DNA of 64,000 bases from Colias croceus (GCF_905220415.1 NC_059568.1:1302001-1366000), one strand, 5' to 3'. Shown: positions 33,361 through 45,009, numbered from the stretch's first letter. Made by a program: numbers and translations. Notes: a model not told the origin generated them from the letters alone.

Positions 33361-34260
33361 TATTGGCTTTACGGCCGACCTCAAGGCGAGTGGACTTACG
33401 CGTGTTACGACCCGGGATGCTCAGGATGTTACCGGAAAGATTGAATTGTTTGTAGGTTTGCCATACGTTTTTTGAATTTTACGAACGTTTCATAATAATA
33501 TAATAACGATCGCTGTTCTACATCATGACAATTTTATCTTTTATGCATAATATTTATGTACGTGCAATCTTCTATGTTCGTGTTATATTAAAATTATTGA
33601 TGTTAGCGTTTCAAGCATAAATCCCTCTTAGGTCCATTTCGAAAGATATTCTCGAGTAAATGTTGAAGCGAATCGATGTTAAACCCAATGTGTAGTTTGC
33701 TGTCAGTTTGAATATTATTATATAGTAAATTATTAAATAAATAAATGTTAAATGTGAACAAAACAGTTCGTAGCATTTTTGCGTCTGAAGTAGTATAAGG
33801 AAGTTATTCTTATTTTACTTGTACATTTTGTTAGCATACTTAGCATTTATAGTTAACTTTTTTATGCAATGTTCTCATTCTCTTGAGCAGGCCATGCAAT
33901 ATCAGTAGTAATTTTTTAATCATATTATTTCAATATTATAATTATAATAAATGATTATGAATATTTCGCTTCTAAGCTTTTAGCTTTAATTTACTTATCG
34001 CTTATTAAGGTCACATAATGTATTTGTTATTATTAATTAAAATTTTATGTTTAAATTTTCTTTTACCTTGTTGTGTAAATATTTTGATAATTGTTTTAAA
34101 TCATGTTTTATTAAATATATACCTAATTATACTTTCGCTATATACAAATAATTTTGAATATTATTATAATTCACTGGATTTTAGTGTTAAGACTTAAGAT
34201 TGATGTAAGAATCTATGAAATAATTTTTTGTGTAAAAATGAAAATAAAGATTTTCAATGT
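33361..34260 (+). other. 3' untranslated region of the CECR2-like gene
   Basis: AT-rich sequence follows the stop. Candidate poly(A) signals AATAAA lie at 33736-33741 and 34243-34248; the second is followed by a GT-rich stretch. Which one is used cannot be told from sequence. Confidence 0.55.
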
Positions 34261-34582
34261 GCTTCAGAATATTTAACTTCACCTTACATTATGCAGTAAA
34301 TGCATTATGTATTTGTGCAAATTTTTATGACCCAAAATTTGAATCCCAATGTAGTAAAATATTAATCACAATTTGTAGTTTTAATGCAAGTGTATATAAT
34401 TTCATTTTAGTGACTATAAAGAGTAATAGAAAACCATTTTGACGATCCAAGTAAATTTAGTGTTTTGATTTGTATTCACTCAAATAGGGATACAGTTTCA
34501 GTAAGTTTGTATTGGCATATAGGTAATATTACGTAGATGTTATGTTGAATGTTGTTGATTGGTACAATTTATATTATCTTCA

Positions 34583-34720
34583 CCACATGAGTGGGTTCGA
34601 TTCCCATCCATGAAAAGTGTGGAGCGAAGAACATTGTCTTTTTCTGATATCTAGGTGTTTAATATTTATTTAAAAGTGTATTTAAGTAATTTAATTGTCT
34701 AGTTTAATAGTACAAGCGTT
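34583..34720 (+). repeat. SINE-like fragment with RNA polymerase III box B
   Basis: 'gggttcgattcccatcc' matches a tRNA box B, but no tRNA fold or box A is present. The following AT-rich sequence ('tatttaaaagtgtatttaag') resembles the bodies of lepidopteran tRNA-derived SINEs. Confidence 0.4.
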
Positions 34721-34996
34721 TTTTGTTTTGCAACTAGATGGCATTTATGGGATTACTGGAATTATATCTATTGGAAAAGTGTTGCAAATGCCTCACAATT
34801 TTGATTCATATTATTCTAGTAAATTAGATGTCTATTTACATTGAGATAATATTTAATATGGAGACGATACCGCCTACATCACTTATGTTCCACTCAACAT
34901 ACGTCATGTGGCGTAACTGCACTCAGTCGCTTGCTCGCTCATTGGCGCGAACGTCACGCTCATTTTTTATTTGTTTTAACGTGAAACGCATCAAAT

Positions 34997-36586
34997 ATGC
35001 CTACGTGTGTGTTACGATATTGCACAAATAATACAAAGAATACGGAAAAGTGCAAAGGAATAACTTTTCATCAGTAAGTAACTAGATAATAATTTTTAAA
35101 ACTTAGTTAGAGCAAAATTTTTGGCGGGCGACATTTTGTCATAGATTAAAAATTTAAGATATGACATTGGGCATGAAATAAGTGTTGTTAGTAATATTTG
35201 CTGGCGTATATTTTTATAGTATAAAATAATAATTTTACATATTTAGAAAAGCATAGACTGGTTGTTAATTGAAAAAAGGTGAAATCATGAAATATGAAAA
35301 TCAATTACTCAATCACCAATTTTTTTTTGTTAATTGATTTTAATCAAGTTTTTATTTGATATTGTATAAGCTACTGACTTGAACGTATAATTATTATTTA
35401 TTTATCTGCACTAATATAATAAAGAGGAAAACTTTGTTTGTTTGTTTGATTGTAATTAATAGGCTCATAAACTACTGGACCGATTTTGATGAAAGGAGAA
35501 TGCCCATTTTTGGTACTGGTTTTTCTCATGCATCAAGACAACAATACTATTAAAAAAAATCTCGGCAATTTAGAGGCCTTCTTACCATCGGAAAATATAT
35601 TTTGAACAGGGAATGTTTTGTAAAATCTAATAAGACATGTAATTGTTTAGATCCGTTATTATAGATTTAGTGTCCATTACCGGTTACCACGGTAACCAAG
35701 CGGTAACTTATTACATTTACTATGGTAAATAGCTAAATGTATTAATATCGATTATTGTTTTCATTGAATTACAAAAAAAATCAATTAACATAAAATCACT
35801 CTTTAAGGTATTGTTTATACACAGTCTGTAGGTTGTTTTAACAAAGATAGTGAAGTAAAATAATATAAATATGTATATATAAAAAAAAATATTATTATGA
35901 CATAGCTTGGTAGGTAACCAGTTATTTCTTATTTGTTTCTTTCTTCGAATATGTAGTGAAAAAATGATTCAAACAACAACAACAACAACAACATGTAAAC
36001 CGAATAAAAACTCAATTGGAATTTTTTAAGTATATATTTAGGTTTTCTTGAAATCCGTCCCGGAAGATTTCTGGTGCCTACCTACACTAGCCGATGAACA
36101 GATAGACTTTGTCTGAAAGCATAAGCTCTACGCATAGATTAAATATGTTAATCGAAAAAATAACCTTTGGACGATAAAATGTTACCTAAATCACACATAA
36201 ACCTAACTAAATCGGGGTTATTTAAGTTTTGAGGTTATTTCACATTTTTCTCAATATCTTGAAAACCCCTGTTTTTATCACAAAAAAAATCAATTGGTAA
36301 AAATCTTTTGAATTTCGAAGAACCCTCCAAAACCACTCTGGCATTGACGCAACACTGTACTGTGGTCCATACTTTCATGGGCATTCTCCTTTTTCACAGA
36401 CAATCTTAAGACCCTGAGAAAGAACATAGGCTACTTTTTATTGCGAAATATGTGCCACGGGCGAAGCCGGGGCGGACCGCTAGTTCAGAGATAAGTAATT
36501 AATATTTTTTCTATTCAAGGTTTCCATGTCTGGGCCGTGAAGAAAGGGAAAAATTATTTTTTTTTCTAAAAAAGGCTCAATTTGTA
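34997..36586 (+). pseudogene. N-terminal THAP domain in two exons of the P-like element
   Basis: Exon 1 (34997-35073) starts 'MPTCVLRYCTNNTKNTEKCK' with the zinc ligands C4 and C9 (C-x4-C). Exon 2 (36520-36586) completes a Gln codon and gives 'FPCLGREEREK', so the join forms the THAP 'FHxFP' block. Donors GTAAGT (35074) and GTAAGG (36587) and the acceptor CAAG support splicing. The Trp usually found after FP and the later C-x2-H ligand pair and AVPTIF motif are missing here, and reading past 36586 meets a stop soon. It is a broken or truncated transposase; expression as a short DNA-binding protein is possible but unproven. Confidence 0.6.
35405..36483 (+). mobile_element. Helitron-like element inserted in the THAP intron
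   Basis: It starts TCTGCACTAATATAATAAAG after a host A and ends 'gcgaagccggggcggaccgc' region plus TAG, forming CTAG before a host T. The 3' end is shared with copies at 7061-7229 and 45010-45180. At 1079 bases it is longer than its relatives and may itself contain other repeats, including an (aac)n run at about 35976-35993. It carries no Rep/helicase. Confidence 0.65.
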
Positions 36587-36961
36587 AGGAATAAAACTTC
36601 CCATAGCCCTGACTGAACCTAAAACACGAAAAAAATTAAATTATTCCATATGACGTCACTATTTACATCATCCTATATTATATGCCAGATATTGTTAGCC
36701 CCGCGTAGTAAAGTCAGTTTATACCTAAAATAAATATTAAGTAAGTACAAAGAAAATTTCAAGTCAACGTGCATGTAAGGAGTGGCACCCAATAAAATAG
36801 ACAGAATGAAACAAAGTGTCGCCTCTATAGCGGTGAGTCGGTGACATCGCATAATCTATGACTGTCTAGCCGTCATTCGCGCGCCCCGCGCCGCCGCGCT
36901 TGGCGCACAGATTTTGTTCGTGGTGTCTGCTCCATATTAATATTATCTCAATGTCTATTTA

Positions 36962-38183
36962 CGATAGTTTAATATCATAAGTTATTGTTTATGCACTATT
37001 ACCAGCCTCATGTCAACATTGAATGTCTATTTACTAAAATCTTTTCACACATTATTCTTTATTATTATCCCCTTTCAAAGGACAAGATATTCAATATTTA
37101 TTCCAGATTAAGACAACTCTTATTCAAGGCACATGATCTAAAAACTAAATCGCAGAAATGACAGTTTAGAGAAATCCTTTTGAAAATTAAATTTATACTA
37201 TAACTTTGCAATCACACGTAGTGTCTAATTTGGAGACTATTTCCATCTGGCATGCAGCATAAAGTGAACTGCCCTATAAGAAAATTTCACCAGGCAACTA
37301 AATGTAAAATATACTCAAAATAAATCCCTTTTTGTATGTGACCTATATTTCTTATCTTCAACTAAGTAGGTATATTATTTTATGATTGTATAAGTTATTA
37401 ACCCCTCAGCTGTCGCGGCGCGCCGCCTCAAAAAGGTGCTGTCTGTCGGGCAAATTCGAGCTTTCGGCGCTGATTTGCCGATTTTTTTCGATATTAAAAT
37501 TTGTGATATAAACTTTAACCTGTGAGACTCTTGTAAATTTTGATGCTAACTAGATAACCAAACTTTATATTAGTTACCTTACTTACTCCCTGGCATGCTT
37601 ATTTTACTTATTAGAAGCATTTTTACCCACACATTTTGAATAAATGTTACATTGTAAAGAAAAATACTCATAAAAAAATAATATCAAGGTATTTTAGATT
37701 TTTATTTTTGTATTTTCATACTAGAATAGACAATCTTTTGAGTGAATATAACAAAAACATAGGTTTATTTAATAAAAATTCGAGAAAGTTGATTATGAAT
37801 ATCATCGTTTACGCATGAGCATAAGCGGGCGCGATCTCCAATCATGTTCATACAAATACAGACTTTACAGGGTGCTCCAAAATGACAACATTTCAAAATT
37901 TTTTGCTATTTGTTTTTATTTTTATTTTAATCAAAACTAGATAAAAACTAACAGTAATTTTTACTTTTTGGAAATATTTAGGTTTTTATTAATGTTTAAA
38001 AATCGTCTTATTCCTAAATGACGTTATTCTTATAGTGGGCTTTGTTCTAACGTCTGTATGTATAACGTCTCCACATGTCTAATTTATTTTCTCTTAAAAT
38101 TTGCATTTAAGACAAATATTTTTTGTGGTAACAATAGCATTATGAAGAAATGCTTTTTTTTTCTTTCATGCTCTTAATTATTA
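36962..38183. other. Intergenic sequence: no gene seen
   Basis: AT-rich, with a small GC-rich patch 'gtcgcggcgcgccgcctc' at about 37412. Short frames such as 37636-37818 lack recognisable motifs. Confidence 0.35.
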
Positions 38184-38490
38184 TCTATACATATTATAAT
38201 AAATCTGTAGAAGGGTCAATTCTGTACATTGAAAATATTGAAAATATAAATAGCAGGGGGTGTTACTGGATCGATACCAAGCCCAAATATGTGATTAAAA
38301 AAATTATTGTCTGTCTGTCTGTCTGTATGTGAAGGCATCACGTGAAAACTAAGGTTTCGGTTTCGATGAAACTTGGTATAATTATACCTTATTATCCTGG
38401 GCGTAAAATAGGATACTTTTGATCCCGGAAAAATACGTAGAAAAAAATCTTAATTTTTTCCGTGCGGACGGAGTCGCGGGCGGAAGCTAG
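38184..38490 (+). mobile_element. Non-autonomous Helitron-like element, (GTCT)n type
   Basis: It starts TCTATACATATTATAATAAA after a host A and ends 'gtcgcgggcggaagctag' before a host T. It is about 307 bases and closely matches 9082-9394, including the (gtct)n run. Confidence 0.82.
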
Positions 38491-40193
38491 TAATCGTATA
38501 ATATGAAATGTTGTCCAACTACAAATCGAAAGGCACTGTATCCATTCAGAAAAATGTCTAAGCTGTACAAATGTGAAATCTACATTTAATTATACCTTAA
38601 CTTAATTATAAACCGTTACATTTAATTTATAAATCAAAAATTTACGGAAATTTGAGTTTGAAACATTTTTTATAAAATACAGCTTATGTAAAGGATAAAA
38701 ATCAATAAACTTAAAGATTCAGAATAAATAAACAATTACATATAAATGATATTATACATCTAAATGTTATACTTATCATTCTAAAAATCAACAAATAATA
38801 GGAATCAGAAAACATACTAAATGAAAATCATTATATTATGTCCCTAGTTGTATAGAAGAAAGAATCGTATCATATTATTGTTTTATTAAAAAAATGAACG
38901 TTATGCCTTAATAAAATTAACGCTCCCAATCCTATTTATGCATATAACTTAGCCACGCGTTACTCAAATAATTTTGTCCGTGGGCTAAATTAGCTTATGA
39001 GTAAATAAATAGTACAGAGATTCTTAAAAAAATATCAATCATCTAACGGATTGAAATAATAGGTAAGTACTTAAATAAATTTTATTTAACTGATAGCACT
39101 ATAAAAAATTGTTATGAAGCTTTGTGTCTGTACTATTTATATACTCATGTGGTTGTAATGTGTGTGATGTTGACGCCAACATTGGCCAATTAATAGGAAT
39201 ATTTGCAACTTAGCACAAATAACGTCGAACAGAACGAACTTCTGTTCATTATTTCTTGTAATATATCGAACACAACGACCGCCTTGAGACGACGATTTAT
39301 TACCACGAGGTTCCACTTGAATTTGATCAGGAAAGTGATGAAAGCTATCCAATCTAGTTTTTATTTTACTTCAATACATGCGGTATTTCCAAGCATATTG
39401 TAATTAAGATATAAACTAATCGGTAAAATTGTATTAAAATCGGTTCAGTAGTTTAGTCCTAACTACTAAGTCCGTAGTACACAAACGGCATGGAACTTAA
39501 AAATATTTTGATTGGAATAAAATAAAACGTAATGTGTAGAATTTCACGAAGAATCCTGGTATCAGGAATTAAAAGCTGCAAATTCCCTGACACTGATCGT
39601 GTAAGTATTATTATCTGTTCATTTGACAAAGTATACAGAGTTATATTTTCTTGATTTCAAATACTGTTACGTCCTATTGTTAAAGTAAGCCTTGGAGTGT
39701 CTTGTCTTCCATTGCCACAAGGATCGTTGTTCCATTTGAATTCTCTTTTATTGATACTCAAATGCTTACGAATCGGAAAAAGGTAATCCTATCAAATAGT
39801 TACTTAGATATTTTTATCTTCAAATGAAAATTAAAATATCAAGGTGGAAGTTTATTTAGGGTTACCTAACAAATAAGTAATTATTGATTATGTAGTTTTA
39901 GACAGCAATGTGATATCTTCAAATAAAAAAATTGCTTTCTTCTTCTGGGTACTTAATAGAAGCAGTTTTGACACCAAAAATACAATAATTGTTATTGCTA
40001 GTCATTTACAAAATGAGAGGATAGATTTATATTTTCAGGCGTACTGCAAATGATGCATTTAATTCGTTTTATTAAATCTGTAATGTTTCAAGCCTATTTA
40101 AAGTCATGAATGCAAAAAAATAATCGTCTTCAGACAGCGATCTACATCTATAACGTTCTGCCTACGAATGTACTACATATAGTACATAAGAAT
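38491..40193. other. Intergenic sequence: no gene seen
   Basis: AT-rich, with short frames only (for example 39203-39403) and no recognisable domain. A 'aaaatcggttcagtagttta' fragment at about 39436-39457 is typical of lepidopteran repeat tails. Confidence 0.3.
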
Positions 40194-40975
40194 AAAAAAC
40201 TCGCACACCGAGGGCTCCGAACAAACCAATTTTTTATTATGTTGTAACTCTCAAATTTTATGATTTTCGAAATTATTCCTCAATCTGCGCTATAAGAGCT
40301 TATTTTACCCCAATTTCAAAACTCTACGTACACGGGAAGTACCCTGTAGGTGTCGATTCCCTTGCTAATGTCGAAATTTGCGAAAATTTGCAGCATAAAC
40401 GGCTGTATCTTTTGATTGCGTTGGTTTATAAGTTTGATTTTTTCGCAGCTTCAATCGACTAAAGTAATCAATATAAATTTCAGTTAAATGTCACATTACG
40501 CGCTCCTTATAAAATGGGTCTTGACAGACAGACAGACAGATGGGCAGATGGGATGGACAGACGTAATCTTATTAGGGTTCTGGACCCTTAAAAACCAAAC
40601 CCTTTGGGATGCAGCCGTTAATACTGCAATTTTTAGCAAATTTTGACATTTGCAAGGCAATTAAAACCGACAGGGTACTTCCCAAGTACATAAAATCTTT
40701 AAATTTGGTAAAAAGCAATGTTTTATAAAAACAGATATAACAATAATTGCAAAGAACATGATTTTTTAATTGCCATTTACAAATAAAAAAAGTACTTAAT
40801 AATTTCAACTTTCAACTAATATGAACGCCTACGTGTATTAACTTGATATTCACATTTAAAACTCAGATTTACAATTTAAAAGATACCTACAGCATAATAA
40901 AAAAAATAAGTTTGTACGAAGCCCTCGGTGCGCGAGTCCGACTCGCACTTGGCCGGCTTTTTATTTTTTCTGAAA
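40194..40975 (-). repeat. Lepidopteran repeat with 'gcgcaccgaggg' inverted ends
   Basis: 'ctcgcacaccgagggct' at 40200-40216 is matched inverted by 'agccctcggtgcgcgag' at 40920-40936, followed by 'tccgactcgcacttggccgg'. The interior has a (gaca)n run and 'gggttctggaccctta'. A second, interrupted copy lies at about 58180-58866. This is a familiar intergenic repeat of moths and butterflies (from memory). Confidence 0.65.
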
Positions 40976-42593
40976 CTTAAGGTTCCCCAATAAATAATAA
41001 TATGTTGTATTTGTATGAAGGTAAGAATATGTACAATTAAAGTGTTAAATTTCTTTTTGAGTTTGTCCTACACAAATTACATAGTATCACTTTGTCCTAT
41101 ATATAGGTCATAGTGAAAACCATTGTTCCCTTGTTCATTGTTGTTTGTAGGTTTTTTTACTATTTTTCCAGCATATATACACTTTTAACCATAATATACT
41201 AAAACTAAAAGAATTAAGAAAGAAAATGTGTCTCTGGAATTTTTTCGTAAGCAGGTTACGGACTATAATTTTTGTAGTTGATTATGTATATCGTTTTTAA
41301 CCTGAGGACAATTATAAATACCACAAAAACGATACCTTTCAATATAAACAAAACATATTATCATGTACATTTTATTTTGTATGAAAATGAAAAATTTAAT
41401 TGAAGACGAAATTTAAAAAATAGTGACGTTGAATTTGTGAACATCCTGTATGCGGATTTTACGGGGAAATTATTGTCGGTTTTGATTTGAAAACGAAATA
41501 TCTCTAAAATGGAACATAGTATCAAATTTTGAATTATATCATTAAAATCTTCATAAAATTTCTCGTAAAATGATGTAAAGAACAAATACAATATGTAAAA
41601 AAAAATATGATTTACCAGGGGTGAAAAACTAAGCAACGTACAGTTAAGTGATAGATACATATTTGAAACCATTATTTATGGTATAATTGTTGGTAATTTT
41701 CATTATTTCGGCACATAATCATTAGGTTATATAGTCAATAATAATTAAAAGACCAATAAATAATTACCGTTTTTCAACTTACCGCAAAATTTTACATTTT
41801 GTAAAACTTTAAAAGTTAAAAGTTACTCGACTAAAGTATGACATAATTACTGTTATATTTCGAATATTTATCGGTCAAATTATTATTGGATGGACTTTAA
41901 ATATTCAGTAATTCATAAGCTATCATCTAAATAGTCGTTTATGCAGATTTGAACTATATTTGCGTTACAATGAGCCAATTTCCAACCGGCGGTGATTTGG
42001 CACAGATCTGTGCCCCGACAGACTACGGGTACAAAATTTTTGGCACAGATCTGTGTTCCGACAGACGAGGGTTTAATTAACAAACATCCTCACTGTTGCA
42101 TTTATGTCAATAGGTAAATGGTTTAATTTCTTACATACATTTTTACAATTAAGCTTATAAGTGTGTAGAATCTAACCAGATTTACTTTGTTATAAGATAA
42201 ATTTAAGTATATGTTGCAGAAAGAAAATAAATGAATAATCTACAAAATGGATTTTATAATTTAAAAATAACACAAATTCTTAATTACTCTTTATTAATAA
42301 ATAATATACAAATAATGTAAGTAATCATTAATAACTAGAATTATATGCAATGAGAGTAGAAATAAATGAAGAACTTGAGGCATCGTCTTTAAATAAACCT
42401 GGAGAAAATTGTAGGCTGATGAATTGAAATAAACCGTGCTCGATTTTGGAATCCAGTTTGTGAGTTACAATGATTTCAATTTAGTTGTTATTTTTCGAAT
42501 AGTTAAATAAAATATAATGTCATGTAGTTGCATATCTGCCTCAAATGTGATGACCAAATCGTAAGAACTGATGATCGTTTTACTAGCTAGGAT
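40976..42593. other. Intergenic sequence downstream of the prefoldin gene, with a duplicated palindrome
   Basis: No gene is seen. The 12-base palindrome CACAGATCTGTG occurs at 42001-42012 and 42044-42055, each preceded by 'ttgg' or 'tgg' and followed by a 'ccgacagac' block, as two tandem units 43 bases apart. The 3' end of the prefoldin transcript should lie in 42280-42593; a minus-strand AATAAA lies near 42286. Confidence 0.4.
42001..42055. repeat. Two copies of the palindrome CACAGATCTGTG, 43 bases apart
   Basis: The 12-mers at 42001-42012 and 42044-42055 are identical, and each is followed by 'ccccgacagac' or 'ttccgacagac'. The paired design resembles a binding-site array, but a repeat remnant is as likely. 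Confidence 0.5.
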
Positions 42594-42977
42594 TTATGTA
42601 GCCTTTTCACCCATTTCCTTTTTCTGTTGCACCATTTCCCTGAGGTTGTCTTGGCTTTCTTTTAGACTTTTCTCCAAATAATACTTGTTCTCTCGAAGTT
42701 CGTCGGTTCGCGAGTGGAAATTATTCACCTTGTTCTTGAGATTTCGTTTAACGTCATCCAAGTCCGTACGAAGGAACATTCTGCCGACGGTTTCGTAAGT
42801 TTTTGTACCAGGTGGTAAAGCGCCCAATTCATGTTGGGTGATTTCAACATGTCGCATGACCTGTCTTAGTACATCCATTTGTGTATCAATTACTTGTATT
42901 TTCTTACTTGTTTCAAGCATTTTCACATGGAGTTCGGCAAATGCCTTTTTTAATTCTAAATCCACCGGCTTCGACAT
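42594..42977 (-). CDS. Pfdn1: Prefoldin subunit 1
   Basis: This intronless 127-residue gene encodes a beta-type prefoldin subunit, part of the hexamer that captures nascent actin and tubulin and passes them to the CCT chaperonin in the cytosol. The whole length fits PFDN1 (about 122 residues in vertebrates): an N-terminal helix ('MSKPVDLELKKAFAELHVKM'), the central hairpin segment with 'TYETVGRMFLRTD' (about residues 60-72) and a C-terminal helix ending in Lys/Glu-rich sequence. The two long helices form the tentacle coiled coil. The start is set by the ATG at 42977, just before the conserved N-terminal helix. It is antisense to the neighbouring genes, with its promoter in about 42978-43250. 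Confidence 0.94.
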   Translation of the reverse strand: MSKPVDLELKKAFAELHVKMLETSKKIQVIDTQMDVLRQVMRHVEITQHELGALPPGTKTYETVGRMFLRTDLDDVKRNLKNKVNNFHSRTDELRENKYYLEKSLKESQDNLREMVQQKKEMGEKAT

Positions 42978-43251
42978 GATTTCTTCTATTTTTTCTAATA
43001 TATAACTGTAACTAACAACTATGAGTAAGGTTAACTTTACTTCTCTTTTTTTAAATTCAATTGTGATTTGTGAATTCAGTAATCAATAATCCTTGAAATG
43101 TCAAATGACGTCAGACGTCAGGAATCAGGGCTACCAACTCTAAATAATCCATACTCCACAGATAAATATATTAAGTAACCTCCCCCACAGAAAATATAAT
43201 ATTAACATTACTTCTCCTCATTGTTCGCTCCATTCTCCTCACATTGTTTTA
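42978..43251 (-). promoter_or_regulatory. Upstream region of the prefoldin gene
   Basis: This is the short spacer between the prefoldin start and a MITE. It should hold the promoter. No TATA box is evident; a 'tgacgtcagacgtca' motif at about 43105-43119 contains two ATF/CREB-like TGACGT/ACGTCA sites. Confidence 0.4.
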
Positions 43252-44065
43252 GGCCCCGTTTCCACCTGCAAGTAAACTCGCGGAAGTCTTGCATGAGTTA
43301 CTTGCAATGTCGTTTACATATCCTGCAATTTATTGTTGCAATAAATGTCGTGCGAGAAGCTCGCGGATCATACTATCGCAACTTATCGCGGAGGTGTTTA
43401 CACACGATCTTGCGAGTGACGGGATATGAATTACTGTCACAATTTTTCTATTCTATTTTGTGAAATAAATCGTATACTATAATTTATAATGTGTACTATT
43501 TAATGTAAAATGATCTAATGAACTAATGTAAATAATATATTGTTTAAATATGTACTAACTTAGTTAAATTATAAAATTAGATAAGCATAATATAAATATA
43601 TTGTATGCCAATTTGTTGGTGAATTGTGCGGACATGAAATTTATTATAAAAACTTTGTAACCACAATTCAACAAATAAATTTTCATTTCATTTCATTTTC
43701 ATTTCATTTTCAAAAAATAATCACATTATTCCATCTTAAGACCTCATATAATCCTATTGACTTTATAGTTTCTTCATTCTTCACAAGAGCATTCACGACT
43801 CATTAATTTCAAATAAACAAAAATCAAAAGCCGTGCGGGCGATACTTGCAGCTTGCTGCGAGATATACGGAACTAGACCGATAAGCTGCGAGATCTGTCG
43901 CGAGTAGACGCAGTCATGTTTACACATGCTTTCGCAACTTCTCGCAAGAAGCGCTTGACAAACTGTCGCGACAGAACTTGCAACATAGTTTACACATGCA
44001 AGCTGCTGTCAGACAGACTGTCGGACAGTTCTCGCAGAAGTTTACTTGCAGGTGGAAACGGGGCC
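43252..44065. mobile_element. PIF/Harbinger-like MITE
   Basis: The ends 'ggccccgtttccacctgcaa' and their inverted copy bound 814 bases, with TTA on both sides. A 3-bp TTA/TAA duplication and GG-CCC-GTTTCCACC-like ends are typical of PIF/Harbinger. The interior has many short motifs such as 'gtttacacatg', 'ctcgcgg' and 'cttgcgag' in both orientations, the subterminal repeats expected of transposase binding. No transposase is encoded. Confidence 0.8.
43674..43712. repeat. 'ttttcatttcatttca' microsatellite inside the MITE
   Basis: Short tandem TTTCA units in the middle of the PIF/Harbinger-like element. Confidence 0.55.
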
Positions 44066-44422
44066 TTAAGGTTTTAAAGCTTTCAAAACTATAAGTAGGT
44101 AATTAAAAAAAATATTTTAGATTTGATATTTATTATGTGGTGTCAAGGTGTAAATGTACCTGGTTCTAATTTTTAGGAAATTTTACTCAATTTTCTTTGG
44201 GTGTGCGTGAGCGACAACGTTAAGCTAGAATTCGATTAATAAGTTTATAAACTGATAGTTTCTGTTATTTAAATGAGATGGATTGAACTCTGATTGAACT
44301 ATATTAATTGTAAATAGGGAAAATTTAATAACCACACAAACAACACATACAACGATCTGTCATCAAGACGTGACATATTATTGCCTGTGCGTTTTGCCTT
44401 GGTTTTGAACAAGTTTTGAATG

Positions 44423-44501
44423 GCTACGACCATAGCCTTCTCTATCTCCTGTAGAGGAGAGGAGGACACCTACAGGAGATAGAGAAGGCTATGCTACGAC
44501 C
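44423..44501. repeat. Perfect 24-bp hairpin flanked by a direct repeat
   Basis: Positions 44431-44454 and 44470-44493 are exact reverse complements ('catagccttctctatctcct' plus gtag) around a 15-base loop. 'gctacgacc' occurs just before and just after the hairpin, and again near 44504. It looks like a tiny insertion with a target duplication or a template-switch event. Confidence 0.75.
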
Positions 44502-44635
44502 AAGCTACGACCGGCGACCGCCGGCCGTGATCGCGACGCGGACGCGGGACGGCGCGGCGCTAGTTCCTAATTTCGCCACATGCCGAAAGTTTCGGGTAGC
44601 ACTAGGTAGCATAAAAAAACTTGTTGCCATAAGTT

Positions 44636-44706
44636 TGCCACAACCTTGGCCACAACCACAGGCCACAACCATGGAACTATAGTCATCTAATTCCGTGGCC
44701 ACAACT
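44636..44706. repeat. Clustered 'gccacaacc' repeats
   Basis: Four 'ggccacaac' or 'gccacaacc' units occur within about 70 bases. Short GC-rich sequence with CpGs (44510-44560) lies just before. No gene is assigned. Confidence 0.45.
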
Positions 44707-45009
44707 TATGTTTAATTCAGACACAAACCTTGCATGAGGACTATAATGCATATGAGGAGAAAAATGAAATTATCCTTAAACAACCATAAAACAATTTTTG
44801 AAATTGGTATTTGTAAAATTACCATACCTACCTGATCCCTTCTCTGATTTTATTTGGATTATGAAATGGCTAGATCATTAAATAAACAATAAAATTAAAA
44901 AAAAAATATTTGCAATGTAATCAAATAAAGAAACATGTCTTAGGATCTGGATAAAATCTTTGTGTCAAATCTAGACAATATATTTCATAATCGCGTAGTT
45001 AAAAGAATA

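Larger units (their letters stand above)
34839..36953 (+). mobile_element. P-element-like DNA transposon with THAP exons, internally deleted
   Basis: The ends are inverted repeats of about 25 bases starting 'cattgagataatatt', and both borders carry the 8-bp duplication TCTATTTA (34831-34838 and 36954-36961). An 8-bp target duplication, ends starting with CA and a THAP-domain reading frame together point to the P superfamily, whose transposases begin with a THAP DNA-binding domain. The element holds only two THAP exons. The RNase H-like catalytic and GTP-binding regions are absent, and 1079 of its 2115 bases are a Helitron inserted in the intron. It lies in the intergenic region after the CECR2-like gene. 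Confidence 0.72.

Noticed and set aside
32755..33384. 209-codon minus-strand ORF
   Set aside because: It lies opposite the GC-rich end of the CECR2-like coding sequence, and its Arg/Val-rich composition is what an antisense reading of GC-rich codons gives. No domain is seen.
34997..36586. THAP exons as a normal host THAP-domain gene
   Set aside because: They lie inside inverted ends with an 8-bp target duplication, and the later zinc ligands and AVPTIF motif are missing, so a transposon origin fits better.
41361..41672. 103-codon minus-strand ORF
   Set aside because: Phe/Tyr/Leu-rich reading of AT-rich DNA, without membrane-protein family features or context.
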